Origin: Polaribacter septentrionalilitoris
Lineage (GTDB): Bacteria > Bacteroidota > Bacteroidia > Flavobacteriales > Flavobacteriaceae
Reading direction: 5' to 3'
Length of the DNA stretch: 64,000 nucleotides
Assembly: GCF_009832745.1 (NCBI RefSeq)
Contig: NZ_VRMJ01000032.1
Coordinates: forward strand, 1-64,000
Both the position numbers and the translations under genes were made by a program. The notes below the pieces were generated by a model. The model saw nothing but the letters and a program-made list of their open reading frames with translations. It had not been told where the DNA came from and did no database searches. Of the stretch, positions 45,774-53,692 are shown in pieces; position 1 is the first letter of the stretch; each line of letters begins with the position of its first letter.

Positions 45774-47981
45774 ATGGCAACAATTAATTTTTATTTAGAC
45801 AAACCAGACAAAAAAGGGTTTGCACCAATTCATCTACGAATAAACTGTAACGGAAGTCAAGTTAAGGTTTCTACGGGACAGAAAATAGAACCGAAAAACT
45901 TCAACAAATCCAAACAGAAAGCAATTGGATTAAATGTAGAATCTCACGAAATCAACCATTATTTGGATTTTCTAAGGGAACGAGCGGATGAACTTTTACA
46001 CCATTCTAACAAAAAAACCTTTGTTCAGGATGAAGTCAAAAGCGTTTTGAACGAACACATCGAGAACTATAAAGAGAATAGTAATGTAAATATTGTAAAA
46101 GAACAGGTCGCTCTTTATGGAAAACCCTTCACTTTTGTGGATTTATTTGCTGGAGCTGGAGGTTTTAGTGAGGGATTTTTACAAGCTGAGCATAACAATA
46201 AATTCTTTGATTTCGTTGTTGCGAACGATATTAATGAAAATTGCGAATTAACTCACGTTGTTCGTTACAATCACCAATTAGGTTTAGACGCAGAATTTCT
46301 TAAACAAGACATAACAGAACCAGATTTTTTAGACAATTTATTAGAAAAAATTGACGGCCGTCAAATTGATGTTGTCTGTGGTGGACCACCTTGTCAAAGT
46401 TTCAGTCTTGCAGGAAAAAGAAAAAAGTTTGATAAAAAAGATGATTTATTCTCTCATTATCTAGAAGTAATAAAGGTTTTACAACCAAAATACTTCGTTA
46501 TGGAAAATGTCAAGGGAATTTTGACAAAAGAAAAAGGCAAAATAAAAGAACTAATCATCAAAGAGATTAACTCTATTGTTGACATAAAAGAAATTCCATT
46601 ACTAATCTCATTCATTAAAAAAATACGAAAAGAATCTAATTCCTTTCTTTTTGACAGTATTATAAAACGAGTAGAATTAGAAAAACTACTTGAAAAAAAT
46701 AAAAAAACTGGAAAAGCTGATTTCATCACTTTTGTAGAAAATAGATTTAGAAAATTAACGCCAAAAATTGCTGATTACAAAACGAGTAAAACTGACGAAA
46801 ATATAAATACAATTCGCCACGGTTTTAACCTTTTGGCTAGAACAAAAGAATGGGAGAAGCTAAAACGTGATATTATAAAGGAAAAAGATTTTTGCAATAT
46901 TGACAGCGACAATTTCGCAAATGCTTTCACAGATTTCCTTACGGAAATCAGTTCTGAAAATGTGATTTCAAAAATTGAAGACGCTTTCAAAATTCTAAAA
47001 GTACCAAGTACTTATAAAAAAGATTGCGAAGACATTATTACATCTTTAAAAATCTACACAACGTCTTTTGATGAATCCATTGAAATATTAAAATCGCATT
47101 GTAATACAAAACAAAATAAAGAGTTAGAAACGATTCTTGAAAACATTAGGCTTTATAAAATAGAACAGCCATTTGTTGCTAACGCATCAAATTATGGTGT
47201 TCCACAAAATAGAGAAAGAGTACTTTTTATAGGTTGTCGCAAAGACCAAAAGTATATTTCTGAAATTCCAGCAACAGTTTCAGAAGAAGAAAAAGTCACC
47301 ATTTTTGAAGCTTTGTATGACTTAGATTTCATAGGTAATAATCAAGAAGCTCACCGTTACGAATTGGTTGACATTTCAGCTCAATACAATGGAACAGCCA
47401 AAAAAATGTCTAAACTTTTAAAGAAACGTAGAATTGATGGCAAGCCAATTTCAAAAGGCGGAAAATCATTTGCAGAGTGGTCAAAAAAAGGTCGATTGAT
47501 TGAACGTTTCAAACCACAAACTAAGCCGTTTTATGTTAGAAATAGCGAAGCACTTGAAAATGGAGAAAAGTATTTTGACATACTAAACAATCACAAAACA
47601 AGTAACCAAAACGAAACCGTTATTGAAAGACTTGGTGTCATTTTAAAAAATGGAAACTACAGAAAAGCACAACCTGAACTTGAAAAGTTAAATCTTTCTA
47701 CAAATAAGAGAAATTACAATGTTTTAAAACCAGACGAACAAAGCTCTACCATAATGACTATTGCGGACGATTATATTCACTATAATTCACCAAGGTCTTT
47801 AACTGTTAGAGAAATGGCACGTTTACAATCCTTTGACGACTCTTTTGTATTCCAAGGTAAACGCTCAACAGGTGGAAATAATAGAAAGACAGAAGTGCCA
47901 CAATACACTTTAGTGGGTAATGCTGTTCCACCATTATTAGCAAGAGCAGTAGCAAGTGAAATTTTAAAACATATCAAGTGA
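45774..47981 (+). CDS. DNA cytosine-5 methyltransferase with N-terminal integrase arm-type DNA-binding domain
   Basis: A 735-residue m5C methyltransferase protecting host DNA from the restriction enzyme encoded next. Residues 1-95 (INFYLDKPDKKGFAPIHLRI, then VSTGQKIEPKNFN) match the Arm-DNA-bind_5 domain of Bacteroidetes tyrosine integrases, an unusual fusion. Then come motif I DLFAGAGG (123-130), motif IV GGPPCQSFSLAG with nucleophile Cys207, MENV (243-246), QNRERVLFIG (478-487) and motif X VGNAVPPLLARAVASE. The gap between motifs VI and VIII is about 230 residues, far longer than usual, so an extra helical domain is inserted there. The sequence recognised is unknown. Confidence 0.93.
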   Translation: MATINFYLDKPDKKGFAPIHLRINCNGSQVKVSTGQKIEPKNFNKSKQKAIGLNVESHEINHYLDFLRERADELLHHSNKKTFVQDEVKSVLNEHIENYKENSNVNIVKEQVALYGKPFTFVDLFAGAGGFSEGFLQAEHNNKFFDFVVANDINENCELTHVVRYNHQLGLDAEFLKQDITEPDFLDNLLEKIDGRQIDVVCGGPPCQSFSLAGKRKKFDKKDDLFSHYLEVIKVLQPKYFVMENVKGILTKEKGKIKELIIKEINSIVDIKEIPLLISFIKKIRKESNSFLFDSIIKRVELEKLLEKNKKTGKADFITFVENRFRKLTPKIADYKTSKTDENINTIRHGFNLLARTKEWEKLKRDIIKEKDFCNIDSDNFANAFTDFLTEISSENVISKIEDAFKILKVPSTYKKDCEDIITSLKIYTTSFDESIEILKSHCNTKQNKELETILENIRLYKIEQPFVANASNYGVPQNRERVLFIGCRKDQKYISEIPATVSEEEKVTIFEALYDLDFIGNNQEAHRYELVDISAQYNGTAKKMSKLLKKRRIDGKPISKGGKSFAEWSKKGRLIERFKPQTKPFYVRNSEALENGEKYFDILNNHKTSNQNETVIERLGVILKNGNYRKAQPELEKLNLSTNKRNYNVLKPDEQSSTIMTIADDYIHYNSPRSLTVREMARLQSFDDSFVFQGKRSTGGNNRKTEVPQYTLVGNAVPPLLARAVASEILKHIK

Positions 47982-49159
47982 GAAAACTTACAACCGCAGA
48001 ACAAGAAAAGATAAAATTACTGACTAAAAACCAAGTTTCTCTTACTTTAATTGAACCAACCGAAACAGGATTAAAAAAATCTATAATGGATGCGACAGGT
48101 TCTGTTCGTAACTATTTAAAAAGTGAAAATATCCACGATTACGAATTACAAAGTCAAGGAACGGAGAGTAAAGTAATGATTCCAGCAATTATTCATACTG
48201 GTTTTAAGACTGTAGAATCTAAAGCATCTTTATATCGTCCTTCAACCAAAAAGGGCGACCCAAGGATTTGGTTTTATAGCCTAACAAAGGTTGCTGAGCC
48301 AAACGATATTATTGGAATAACTTACTTTGATAACCGATTTCAAGTTTTTAACTTAACAAAATTAGATATCAGAGAATTGATTAATTCTTCAATTCTGAAT
48401 CCATTTCAAGAGTTAATTAACGCAATTAACACAACCGAAAATGAAGTAGCTTTTGAGCTTTTAGCAATGTTAAGAAAAATTGCCAATGCTGGCCCAATTC
48501 CTTCTATGGTTGATGCTGACACTTCTGTAGGACGAACACTTGAAACAGCTCTTGGAATTGACATTAATTCTTCTAAACAACCAGATTATAAAGGAATTGA
48601 GCTTAAATCGTTTAGAAACAGCAGAACAAATCGAAAAAATCTATTTGCACAAGTTCCAGATTGGAAATTGAGTAAATTTAAAAGTTCGGCAGAAATTCTT
48701 GATAACTTCGGCTATGAACGAGAAGAGGATTTTAAGCTGTATTGCACAGTTTCGGCAATTACGAGAAACTCGCAAGGCTTGAATTTAAGAATCGATAGTG
48801 ACATTAAACAATTGATTGAAAACTCTGATAAACCAGAAGTTGGCGATTTTGTGGTTTGGACGTTAGACAAACTTCACAATCGACTAAAATCTAAACATAA
48901 AGAAACGTTTTGGGTAGAAGCTGAAAGTACCAGAATAAATGACCGAGAACATTTTCAATATAAATTAGTTGAGCATACAAAAAAACCAATTACATCTCAA
49001 TTTGATTTACTAATTGAACAAGGAATTATAACGCTTGACCATTTAATTAAGCGAAACTCAAAAGGGAAAGTGGTCGAAAAAGGTCCATTGTTTAAAATCA
49101 AACCAAAAGGAATTGAATTACTTTTTCCACCAAGTGAAAAGTATAATTTAATGTTATAA
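47978..49159 (+). CDS. MvaI/BcnI-family type II restriction endonuclease
   Basis: A 393-residue protein of the MvaI/BcnI family, enzymes that nick or cut short sites such as CCWGG or CCSGG. The nuclease core is GRTLETALGIDINSSKQPDY and on to GIELKS, with PD at 202-203 and ExK at 208-210 (PD-D/ExK). The start is GTG at 47978, overlapping the methyltransferase stop as GTGA, so the methyltransferase is made first and translation is coupled, as expected for a safe restriction-modification pair. The exact site cannot be read from the sequence. Confidence 0.88.
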   Translation: MRKLTTAEQEKIKLLTKNQVSLTLIEPTETGLKKSIMDATGSVRNYLKSENIHDYELQSQGTESKVMIPAIIHTGFKTVESKASLYRPSTKKGDPRIWFYSLTKVAEPNDIIGITYFDNRFQVFNLTKLDIRELINSSILNPFQELINAINTTENEVAFELLAMLRKIANAGPIPSMVDADTSVGRTLETALGIDINSSKQPDYKGIELKSFRNSRTNRKNLFAQVPDWKLSKFKSSAEILDNFGYEREEDFKLYCTVSAITRNSQGLNLRIDSDIKQLIENSDKPEVGDFVVWTLDKLHNRLKSKHKETFWVEAESTRINDREHFQYKLVEHTKKPITSQFDLLIEQGIITLDHLIKRNSKGKVVEKGPLFKIKPKGIELLFPPSEKYNLML

Positions 49160-49284
49160 CAGAATTATACATCAAGAAATACGTCTCTTAACCCAACTTT
49201 CACTCCATCAGCATCCGATAATCATTGCATCAGGAGGCAATAAAATTTCAATGCGGATGCAATAAGCCTTGTTTTTGGGCAAAA

Positions 49285-49316
49285 AAAATCCCAATAACCG
49301 AAGTTATTGGGATTTT
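49285..49316. terminator. terminator after the restriction-modification operon
   Basis: Perfect 14-bp stem: aaaatcccaataac (49285-49298), loop cgaa, gttattgggatttt (49303-49316). Symmetrical A and T runs allow use by both the restriction gene and the convergent HU gene ending at 49338. Upstream, gcatccg (about 49211) and cggatgc (about 49253) form a wider inverted repeat of unknown role. Confidence 0.9.
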
Positions 49317-49337
49317 GTAAGCTACAAGTTTTTACGA

Positions 49338-49721
49338 CTAACTTGCTTTTTGAAAAGTAAGATTCTTTAGCAAATTGCGTAACTTCTTGGCAGGTCTAAA
49401 AATAATTCTAGAATTGGTAATGTTAGCTGCAGATACTTCTGCCTCTGTAGTTACTCCTTCTGAACTTAAACTTACTTGAAAATTACCTAGTTTGCCCAAA
49501 CGCACAATGCGCCCTTGCCCCAACTCTCTTACAATGTTTTGTTCCAGTACGTTTAGTACTGCCAAACAATCGGTTTCTGTAACCGTACATTGATCAGAAA
49601 TCTGTTCTGCAAGGGTTTCAAAATCTACACTTCCGTTTGTTTTTACTGCAGCATAATATTTTTTTGGTGCAGTAATATCTTGAGGATTTACCCTCTCTAA
49701 TGGTCTAAATTTTATTGCCAT
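49338..49721 (-). CDS. HU-related DNA-binding protein
   Basis: A 127-residue member of the HU/IHF superfamily, of the Bacteroidetes-specific histone-like subgroup. The N-terminal extension MAIKFRPLERVNPQDITAPK precedes an HU-like helical part (DFETLAEQISDQCTVTETDC) and a beta region (GRIVRLGKLGNFQVSLSSEG). The conserved KLRNLLKNLTF end is typical. It probably bends or packages DNA; its place beside a restriction-modification module may be chance. Convergent with the restriction gene. Confidence 0.85.
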   Translation of the reverse strand: MAIKFRPLERVNPQDITAPKKYYAAVKTNGSVDFETLAEQISDQCTVTETDCLAVLNVLEQNIVRELGQGRIVRLGKLGNFQVSLSSEGVTTEAEVSAANITNSRIIFRPAKKLRNLLKNLTFQKAS

Positions 49722-49829
49722 TTTTATATGTATTTAATTAAAAAAATTACAACACTTCTTTTAAGAGGCTGTTTTACGACACCTCTTCGTTTTTAGAAAA
49801 CTCAACAAATTATTGTCTTATACTTTACG

Positions 49830-50063
49830 AATTTTAAGTATAAATTATACAGCCCTATAAGTTGTATAAGAGTGTTTGCAAAAAAGTTACGCCATGTGTT
49901 TACCAGCTGCAAGATGTTGGCTTGCAATTAAATATTAACAAAATATTTTTGGTAAGCTGTAAGAAGTATTGTAATTTTGAAGTACGAAAACGAAATTACG
50001 AAACACTTACAGTGTTACCGATTTTACAAAAAGTCTTAAAGCAACATCTTTAAGGCTTTTTTG
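49830..50063 (+). ncRNA. candidate small RNA ending in an intrinsic terminator
   Basis: The plus strand shows a series of hairpins: TGCAAG-CTTGCA (49908-49913 with 49921-49926), AACACT-AGTGTT (50002-50007 with 50011-50016, loop TAC) and the terminator at 50028-50061. No upstream protein gene on this strand needs that terminator, because the restriction gene has its own at 49285. A separate transcript beginning somewhere near 49830-49860 is the simplest explanation. The start and the family are unknown. Confidence 0.4.
50028..50062 (+). terminator. Rho-independent terminator in the HU to hydroxylase gap
   Basis: Stem aaaaagtcttaaag (50028-50041) with ctttaaggcttttt (50048-50061), one G-T wobble, loop caacat, followed by T residues on the plus strand. 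Confidence 0.8.
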
Positions 50064-50301
50064 TTGTGGTAAAGATAAGAAGAATCCTTTTTTTAATTCA
50101 CTAATAGTTATACAGACTTATCAACAGAAAAACATGTTTTAAAAGCATAAAAATCATCATAAAACACTGATTAACATATTTTTATATATTTTTTAAAGAA
50201 ATTCAAAAGTCATCAGTAAAAATTCTAAAATATCTTTTAAAACCATAAAACGCATACTTTGTGTATGCTACTAATATTGCTTTTTAAAGAAAAAAACTTC
50301 G

Positions 50302-50309
50302 TATTTTTG
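50302..50309 (+). promoter_or_regulatory. promoter -7 box for the sterol desaturase family gene
   Basis: TATTTTTG fits TAnnTTTG and ends only seven bases before the ATG at 50317. The mRNA may therefore be nearly leaderless. Confidence 0.65.
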
Positions 50310-50316
50310 TAGTAAC

Positions 50317-51201
50317 ATGAATAAATACATAGACATCATAAAAAGCTCGTATGCTGATTATTGGAACTACATCAAACAGTCTGTTTTGATGGAGTTGAAT
50401 TGGGAGAATTATTTCTATGTATTAATCATGATTTCTTTGGTAGTTTGGGGTTTGGAAGCACTTTTTCCGTGGCGTAAAAACCAATCGTTATTTCGAAAAG
50501 ATTTTTGGTTAGATACGTTTTATATGTTCTTCAATTTCTTTTTACTAAATTTAATTGTGCTTACAGCACTTTCTAACACAGCTGCTGCATTTTTTAATGA
50601 TATGTTAGCATTTGTTGGGGTATCTATTTCTAGTTTTCAGTTGTTAGAAATCAATACACTTTCTTTTCCTGCTAGGATCTTTATCTTTTTTATTGTGGTT
50701 GATTTTGTGCAATGGTGGACACACCGATTGTTACATAGATCTGAATTTCTTTGGAACTTTCATAAAGTGCATCACTCTGTAAAACAAATGGGATTTGCTG
50801 CACATTTGCGCTATCATTGGATGGAGCCTGTAGTATATAACTCTTTACGATACATTCCATTGGCTATTATTGGTGGTTTTTCTGCACAAGATGTTGTCTT
50901 TGTGCATTTTTTTAATATTGCTATAGGGCACTTAAATCATGCCAATATCAACTGGGATTATGGTGTGTTAAAATATGTGTTTAACAACCCAAAAATGCAC
51001 ATTTGGCATCATGCCAAAGCATTGCCTGAGGATAGAAAGTTTGGTGTTAATTTTGGTTTGACGTTGAGTATTTGGGACTATATTTTTAAAACCAATTACA
51101 TACCGTATTCTGGGAGAGATATTGAATTGGGTTTTGAGGGTGATCGTGATTTTCCTAAGGGGTTTATACAGCAAGAATTGTATCCTTTGAGTAAGAAGTA
51201 A
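50317..51201 (+). CDS. sterol desaturase / fatty acid hydroxylase family membrane protein
   Basis: A 294-residue di-iron membrane oxygenase. Three His motifs are present: HRLLH (in WWTHRLLHRSEF), HKVHH (in NFHKVHHSV) and HIWHH, plus HLRYHW. There are about four membrane helices. Family members hydroxylate or desaturate lipids or carotenoids; the substrate is unknown. Single gene with its own promoter. Confidence 0.87.
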   Translation: MNKYIDIIKSSYADYWNYIKQSVLMELNWENYFYVLIMISLVVWGLEALFPWRKNQSLFRKDFWLDTFYMFFNFFLLNLIVLTALSNTAAAFFNDMLAFVGVSISSFQLLEINTLSFPARIFIFFIVVDFVQWWTHRLLHRSEFLWNFHKVHHSVKQMGFAAHLRYHWMEPVVYNSLRYIPLAIIGGFSAQDVVFVHFFNIAIGHLNHANINWDYGVLKYVFNNPKMHIWHHAKALPEDRKFGVNFGLTLSIWDYIFKTNYIPYSGRDIELGFEGDRDFPKGFIQQELYPLSKK

Positions 51202-51632
51202 ATTTTTTCTTTTTTACATTTTTTTTTCCATTGATCAAAAGAAACAAAAAAATCTAGACGTATTTTATTATTCTTAAATTCTACTTTTTATTCCATTATC
51301 GTGTCCAGACCGTAAACTCTTTGGACACTTGCCATTACATAAAAATTGAATTTTGACGAATATAAAATAGGTCTAATTGCGAAGTGTCTCATCTCTCTTT
51401 TTTCTTTTCTACCCCCTTATTTTCAACTCTTCCTTGTTAGTTCAAGTAATCTTTGAAGCATAAAAAAATTGTATCAAGAACTGAGCTCAATTATTGATTC
51501 CAGGAGATTGCCACTACGTTCCTCCTCGCAATGACAGACTTCACCATCAACCATCAACCAAAAACCAACAACCAAAAACCAACAACCAACAACCAACAAC
51601 CAACAACCATCAACCATTAACCAAAAACCAAC
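51202..51632. other. 431-base spacer with dispersed and heptanucleotide repeats
   Basis: No gene is seen. The first 200 bases are plain AT-rich sequence. About 51437-51540 holds decayed dispersed repeats (agttcaagtaatctttgaag, then attgccactacgttcctcct and gcaatgacag), related in style to those at 36051 and 41172. The heptamer tract follows from 51545. Confidence 0.6.
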
Positions 51633-51633
51633 C
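51545..51633. repeat. long heptanucleotide tandem repeat downstream of the phosphatase gene
   Basis: Twelve 7-base units plus a partial one, of consensus CAACAAC with variants CATCAAC, CAAAAAC and CATTAAC. In the sense direction of the phosphatase gene ending at 51633 the unit reads GTTGTTG, the same heptamer as at 41111-41155. Confidence 0.92.
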
Positions 51634-52364
51634 TACTTATTCCGTCCTTTTTCATTCGGATATAAAGAAGGCAAATCATCACTTTGAAAAAACGCTTTGG
51701 TATCGATATTCATACCAGTTACTTTGCCTTTAAAAGCAGCACCAGTATCAATATTCCAAACATTAATCGCATTCATGGGCGTTGATTCGCCATAATTAGT
51801 GGTGGGTGTATGGCCAATGTAGATTTCTTTATAATGCCTCAACCTTTTTGGATATAAGGCATGGTCTAAATCAATTTTTCTGTCCATTGCCAAAGCCATT
51901 TCCCACAAGGTTCTATCCGTGCAAAACTTATGGGTAAATGTTTCTTTTTCTACGCCATGCATGGAAGTAAAACCAGCATGCAAAAACAATCTATTTTCAT
52001 CATCTAAATGATACATGGGCATATTTTCGAAGAATAGAAGATGTTCTTTTTTCTCTTGTTCTGAAAAACTTGCATAGCTTTCCATAGTTTCTTTACCACC
52101 ATGTTGATACCAAGACGGATTTACATCATTATTATCTTTTAACCAATTCTGACACCAAACATCATGATTCCCTTTGATAAAGATACAATTGAATTTTTGA
52201 GACAACTCTAATAAAAATTGAACAACTTGTGCAGACTCACTCCAACCGTCTACATAATCGCCCATAAAAATAAGTTGGTCTTCTTCTTGAATTTCTAATT
52301 GATTTAAGACTTGGAGTAAAGCTTTTAATCCTCCATGAATATCTCCAATAGCAAAAGTTCTCAT
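51633..52364 (-). CDS. PPP-family metallophosphoesterase (serine/threonine phosphatase type)
   Basis: A 243-residue two-metal phosphatase with GDIHG (residues 7-11), GDYVDG and GNHDVWC motifs and a later LFLHAGFT and GHTPTTNYG, the full PPP signature. It resembles bacterial PrpA-like or diadenosine-tetraphosphatase-type enzymes. The substrate may be a phosphoprotein or a nucleotide. It has its own promoter box. Confidence 0.9.
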   Translation of the reverse strand: MRTFAIGDIHGGLKALLQVLNQLEIQEEDQLIFMGDYVDGWSESAQVVQFLLELSQKFNCIFIKGNHDVWCQNWLKDNNDVNPSWYQHGGKETMESYASFSEQEKKEHLLFFENMPMYHLDDENRLFLHAGFTSMHGVEKETFTHKFCTDRTLWEMALAMDRKIDLDHALYPKRLRHYKEIYIGHTPTTNYGESTPMNAINVWNIDTGAAFKGKVTGMNIDTKAFFQSDDLPSLYPNEKGRNK

Positions 52365-52378
52365 TCGTTTTGTTTTTG

Positions 52379-52386
52379 CAAAACTA
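52379..52386 (-). promoter_or_regulatory. phosphatase gene promoter -7 box
   Basis: CAAAACTA on the plus strand reads TAGTTTTG on the minus strand, an exact TAnnTTTG match 14 bases before the ATG at 52364. Confidence 0.6.
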
Positions 52387-52417
52387 AGTGTTAATTCTAA
52401 AAAAGTGAAGTCGTTTC

Positions 52418-53692
52418 TTAAAAATATTGTCCAATCCCAAAAACAAGTCCGCCTTTAGAACCATTCTTACGATTTAGAACACTCAATCCATAATCAACTC
52501 TAAAGGTGGCATTGTATATTTTTTTTGTGATAAAACGCAATCCAACCCCAGAATAAATTTTTAAATTTTTGTTCTGAAAAAAATCACTTAAGGCACCTCC
52601 AGGGTTTCTCCAAGCACCTAAATCTGTAAATACATTGGTTTGTATGGCCAGCCATTTTTTATCATAAATGGTGTGTCTGTATTCTGTATTCCACACAAAA
52701 CTTCCTGTACCTCTATCTACTAAAATACCTACACCACGTAAATTTACATTGTTATCCAAGGCAAAGGGTGCAAAGGGTGTTTCTTGATTAGAAGACAAAC
52801 CAAAACGGACTCTGTTTGCCCAATTGCCTTTATTGTGAATACGTTTGTAGTAGAAAAAATCGTTCCAAGCAATAAAAAAATCGTTTTGAAAATCGTTTTC
52901 TGTGAGCACATACTGTACATACAAATTACTTTTAAAGCCTTCTGTGTATTGATAAAAATAGGTTAAGTCATCATAAGAATAGACTGCTTTTAACAAGGCT
53001 TTATCAAGGTCTAAATTTTGAGGAATTGTAGGGTCTGTAACTCCAGATAAATATTGATATTTTTCTTTAAACAAATTCACTCCAAAATTGATTTGATTTT
53101 TTAAGTTGAACTGATGTATGCCTAAAACTTCAAAAGAAATGTTGTTATAAAGGTAATTTGCCGTTTGATTTCCAAAATACAGCGGTTCTTCACTTTTCCA
53201 GTTTTGATGATTGATTGCTAACCCCCAGGTTTTTGAAAATAACTGAGGTGCTTTAAAGTTAATGCCATAGGAATCAAATCCGTTGTATTGGTAAAATCCG
53301 CCTAGAGTGATATTTTTACCTAAAAAATTGTATTCATACAAACCCAATTTATACGAAAAAACATTGTTTGTGGTGGTCCAAACATTCACTTCAGGAATCA
53401 ATGTAAAGTTTTCTTCTATCGTAATAAAAACAGTGCAACTCTCTTTTTGAGAATAAATTACTTGATAATCTGCATAACTTACTGCGGGTAACCTTCTTAA
53501 CAGTACCAGATCTTTTTGTAGTTTTATAGAATCTAAGGCTGCTCCTTTTTGAGTGTATAAGAGTTTTTTTAAAAAGCTTGCATTTGTTTTTTTAGCGCCT
53601 TTTAGGGTTACCTCATCAACCATTTTTTCTTGCGAAAAAACAACAGATGAGCCTGATAAAAAGAGTAAAAAAAATAAAATGTTACATTTCAT
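52418..53692 (-). CDS. Omp85-superfamily outer-membrane protein with one POTRA domain
   Basis: A 424-residue outer-membrane beta-barrel: signal peptide (cleaved after VVFSQ), one POTRA-like domain (about 23-95, VDEVTLKGAKKTNASFLKKL), then a 16-strand-type barrel. NVNLRGVGILVDRGTGS near residue 325 matches the conserved Omp85 (V/L)RG loop, and the chain ends in GIGQYF with the usual terminal Phe. Having one POTRA sets it apart from BamA (five) and TamA (three). Its ATG overlaps the lipoprotein stop by one base, so the two are cotranscribed and may act together. Confidence 0.85.
   Translation of the reverse strand: MKCNILFFLLFLSGSSVVFSQEKMVDEVTLKGAKKTNASFLKKLLYTQKGAALDSIKLQKDLVLLRRLPAVSYADYQVIYSQKESCTVFITIEENFTLIPEVNVWTTTNNVFSYKLGLYEYNFLGKNITLGGFYQYNGFDSYGINFKAPQLFSKTWGLAINHQNWKSEEPLYFGNQTANYLYNNISFEVLGIHQFNLKNQINFGVNLFKEKYQYLSGVTDPTIPQNLDLDKALLKAVYSYDDLTYFYQYTEGFKSNLYVQYVLTENDFQNDFFIAWNDFFYYKRIHNKGNWANRVRFGLSSNQETPFAPFALDNNVNLRGVGILVDRGTGSFVWNTEYRHTIYDKKWLAIQTNVFTDLGAWRNPGGALSDFFQNKNLKIYSGVGLRFITKKIYNATFRVDYGLSVLNRKNGSKGGLVFGIGQYF

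Larger units (their letters stand above)
49722..50316. other. 595-base gap with a candidate structured RNA
   Basis: No convincing protein gene is seen. An open frame at 49862-50053 begins with TTG and ends inside a terminator, and is not believed. The first 300 bases hold several stem-loops and end in a Rho-independent terminator pointing right (see the RNA entry). The rest (50064-50300) is very AT-rich without clear structure apart from the promoter of the next gene. Confidence 0.6.

Noticed and set aside
45560..49330. Restriction-modification region as a complete integrative element
   Set aside because: No full integrase, tRNA target or flanking direct repeats were found; only the captured integrase start is visible.
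49862..50053. 63-codon open frame in the HU to hydroxylase gap
   Set aside because: It starts with TTG, has no recognisable features and ends inside a terminator stem; the segment is better explained as a structured RNA.
50110..50125. cttatcaaca resembling a DnaA box
   Set aside because: It has a mismatch to TTATNCACA and stands alone; no cluster of boxes, dnaA or dnaN gene is near.
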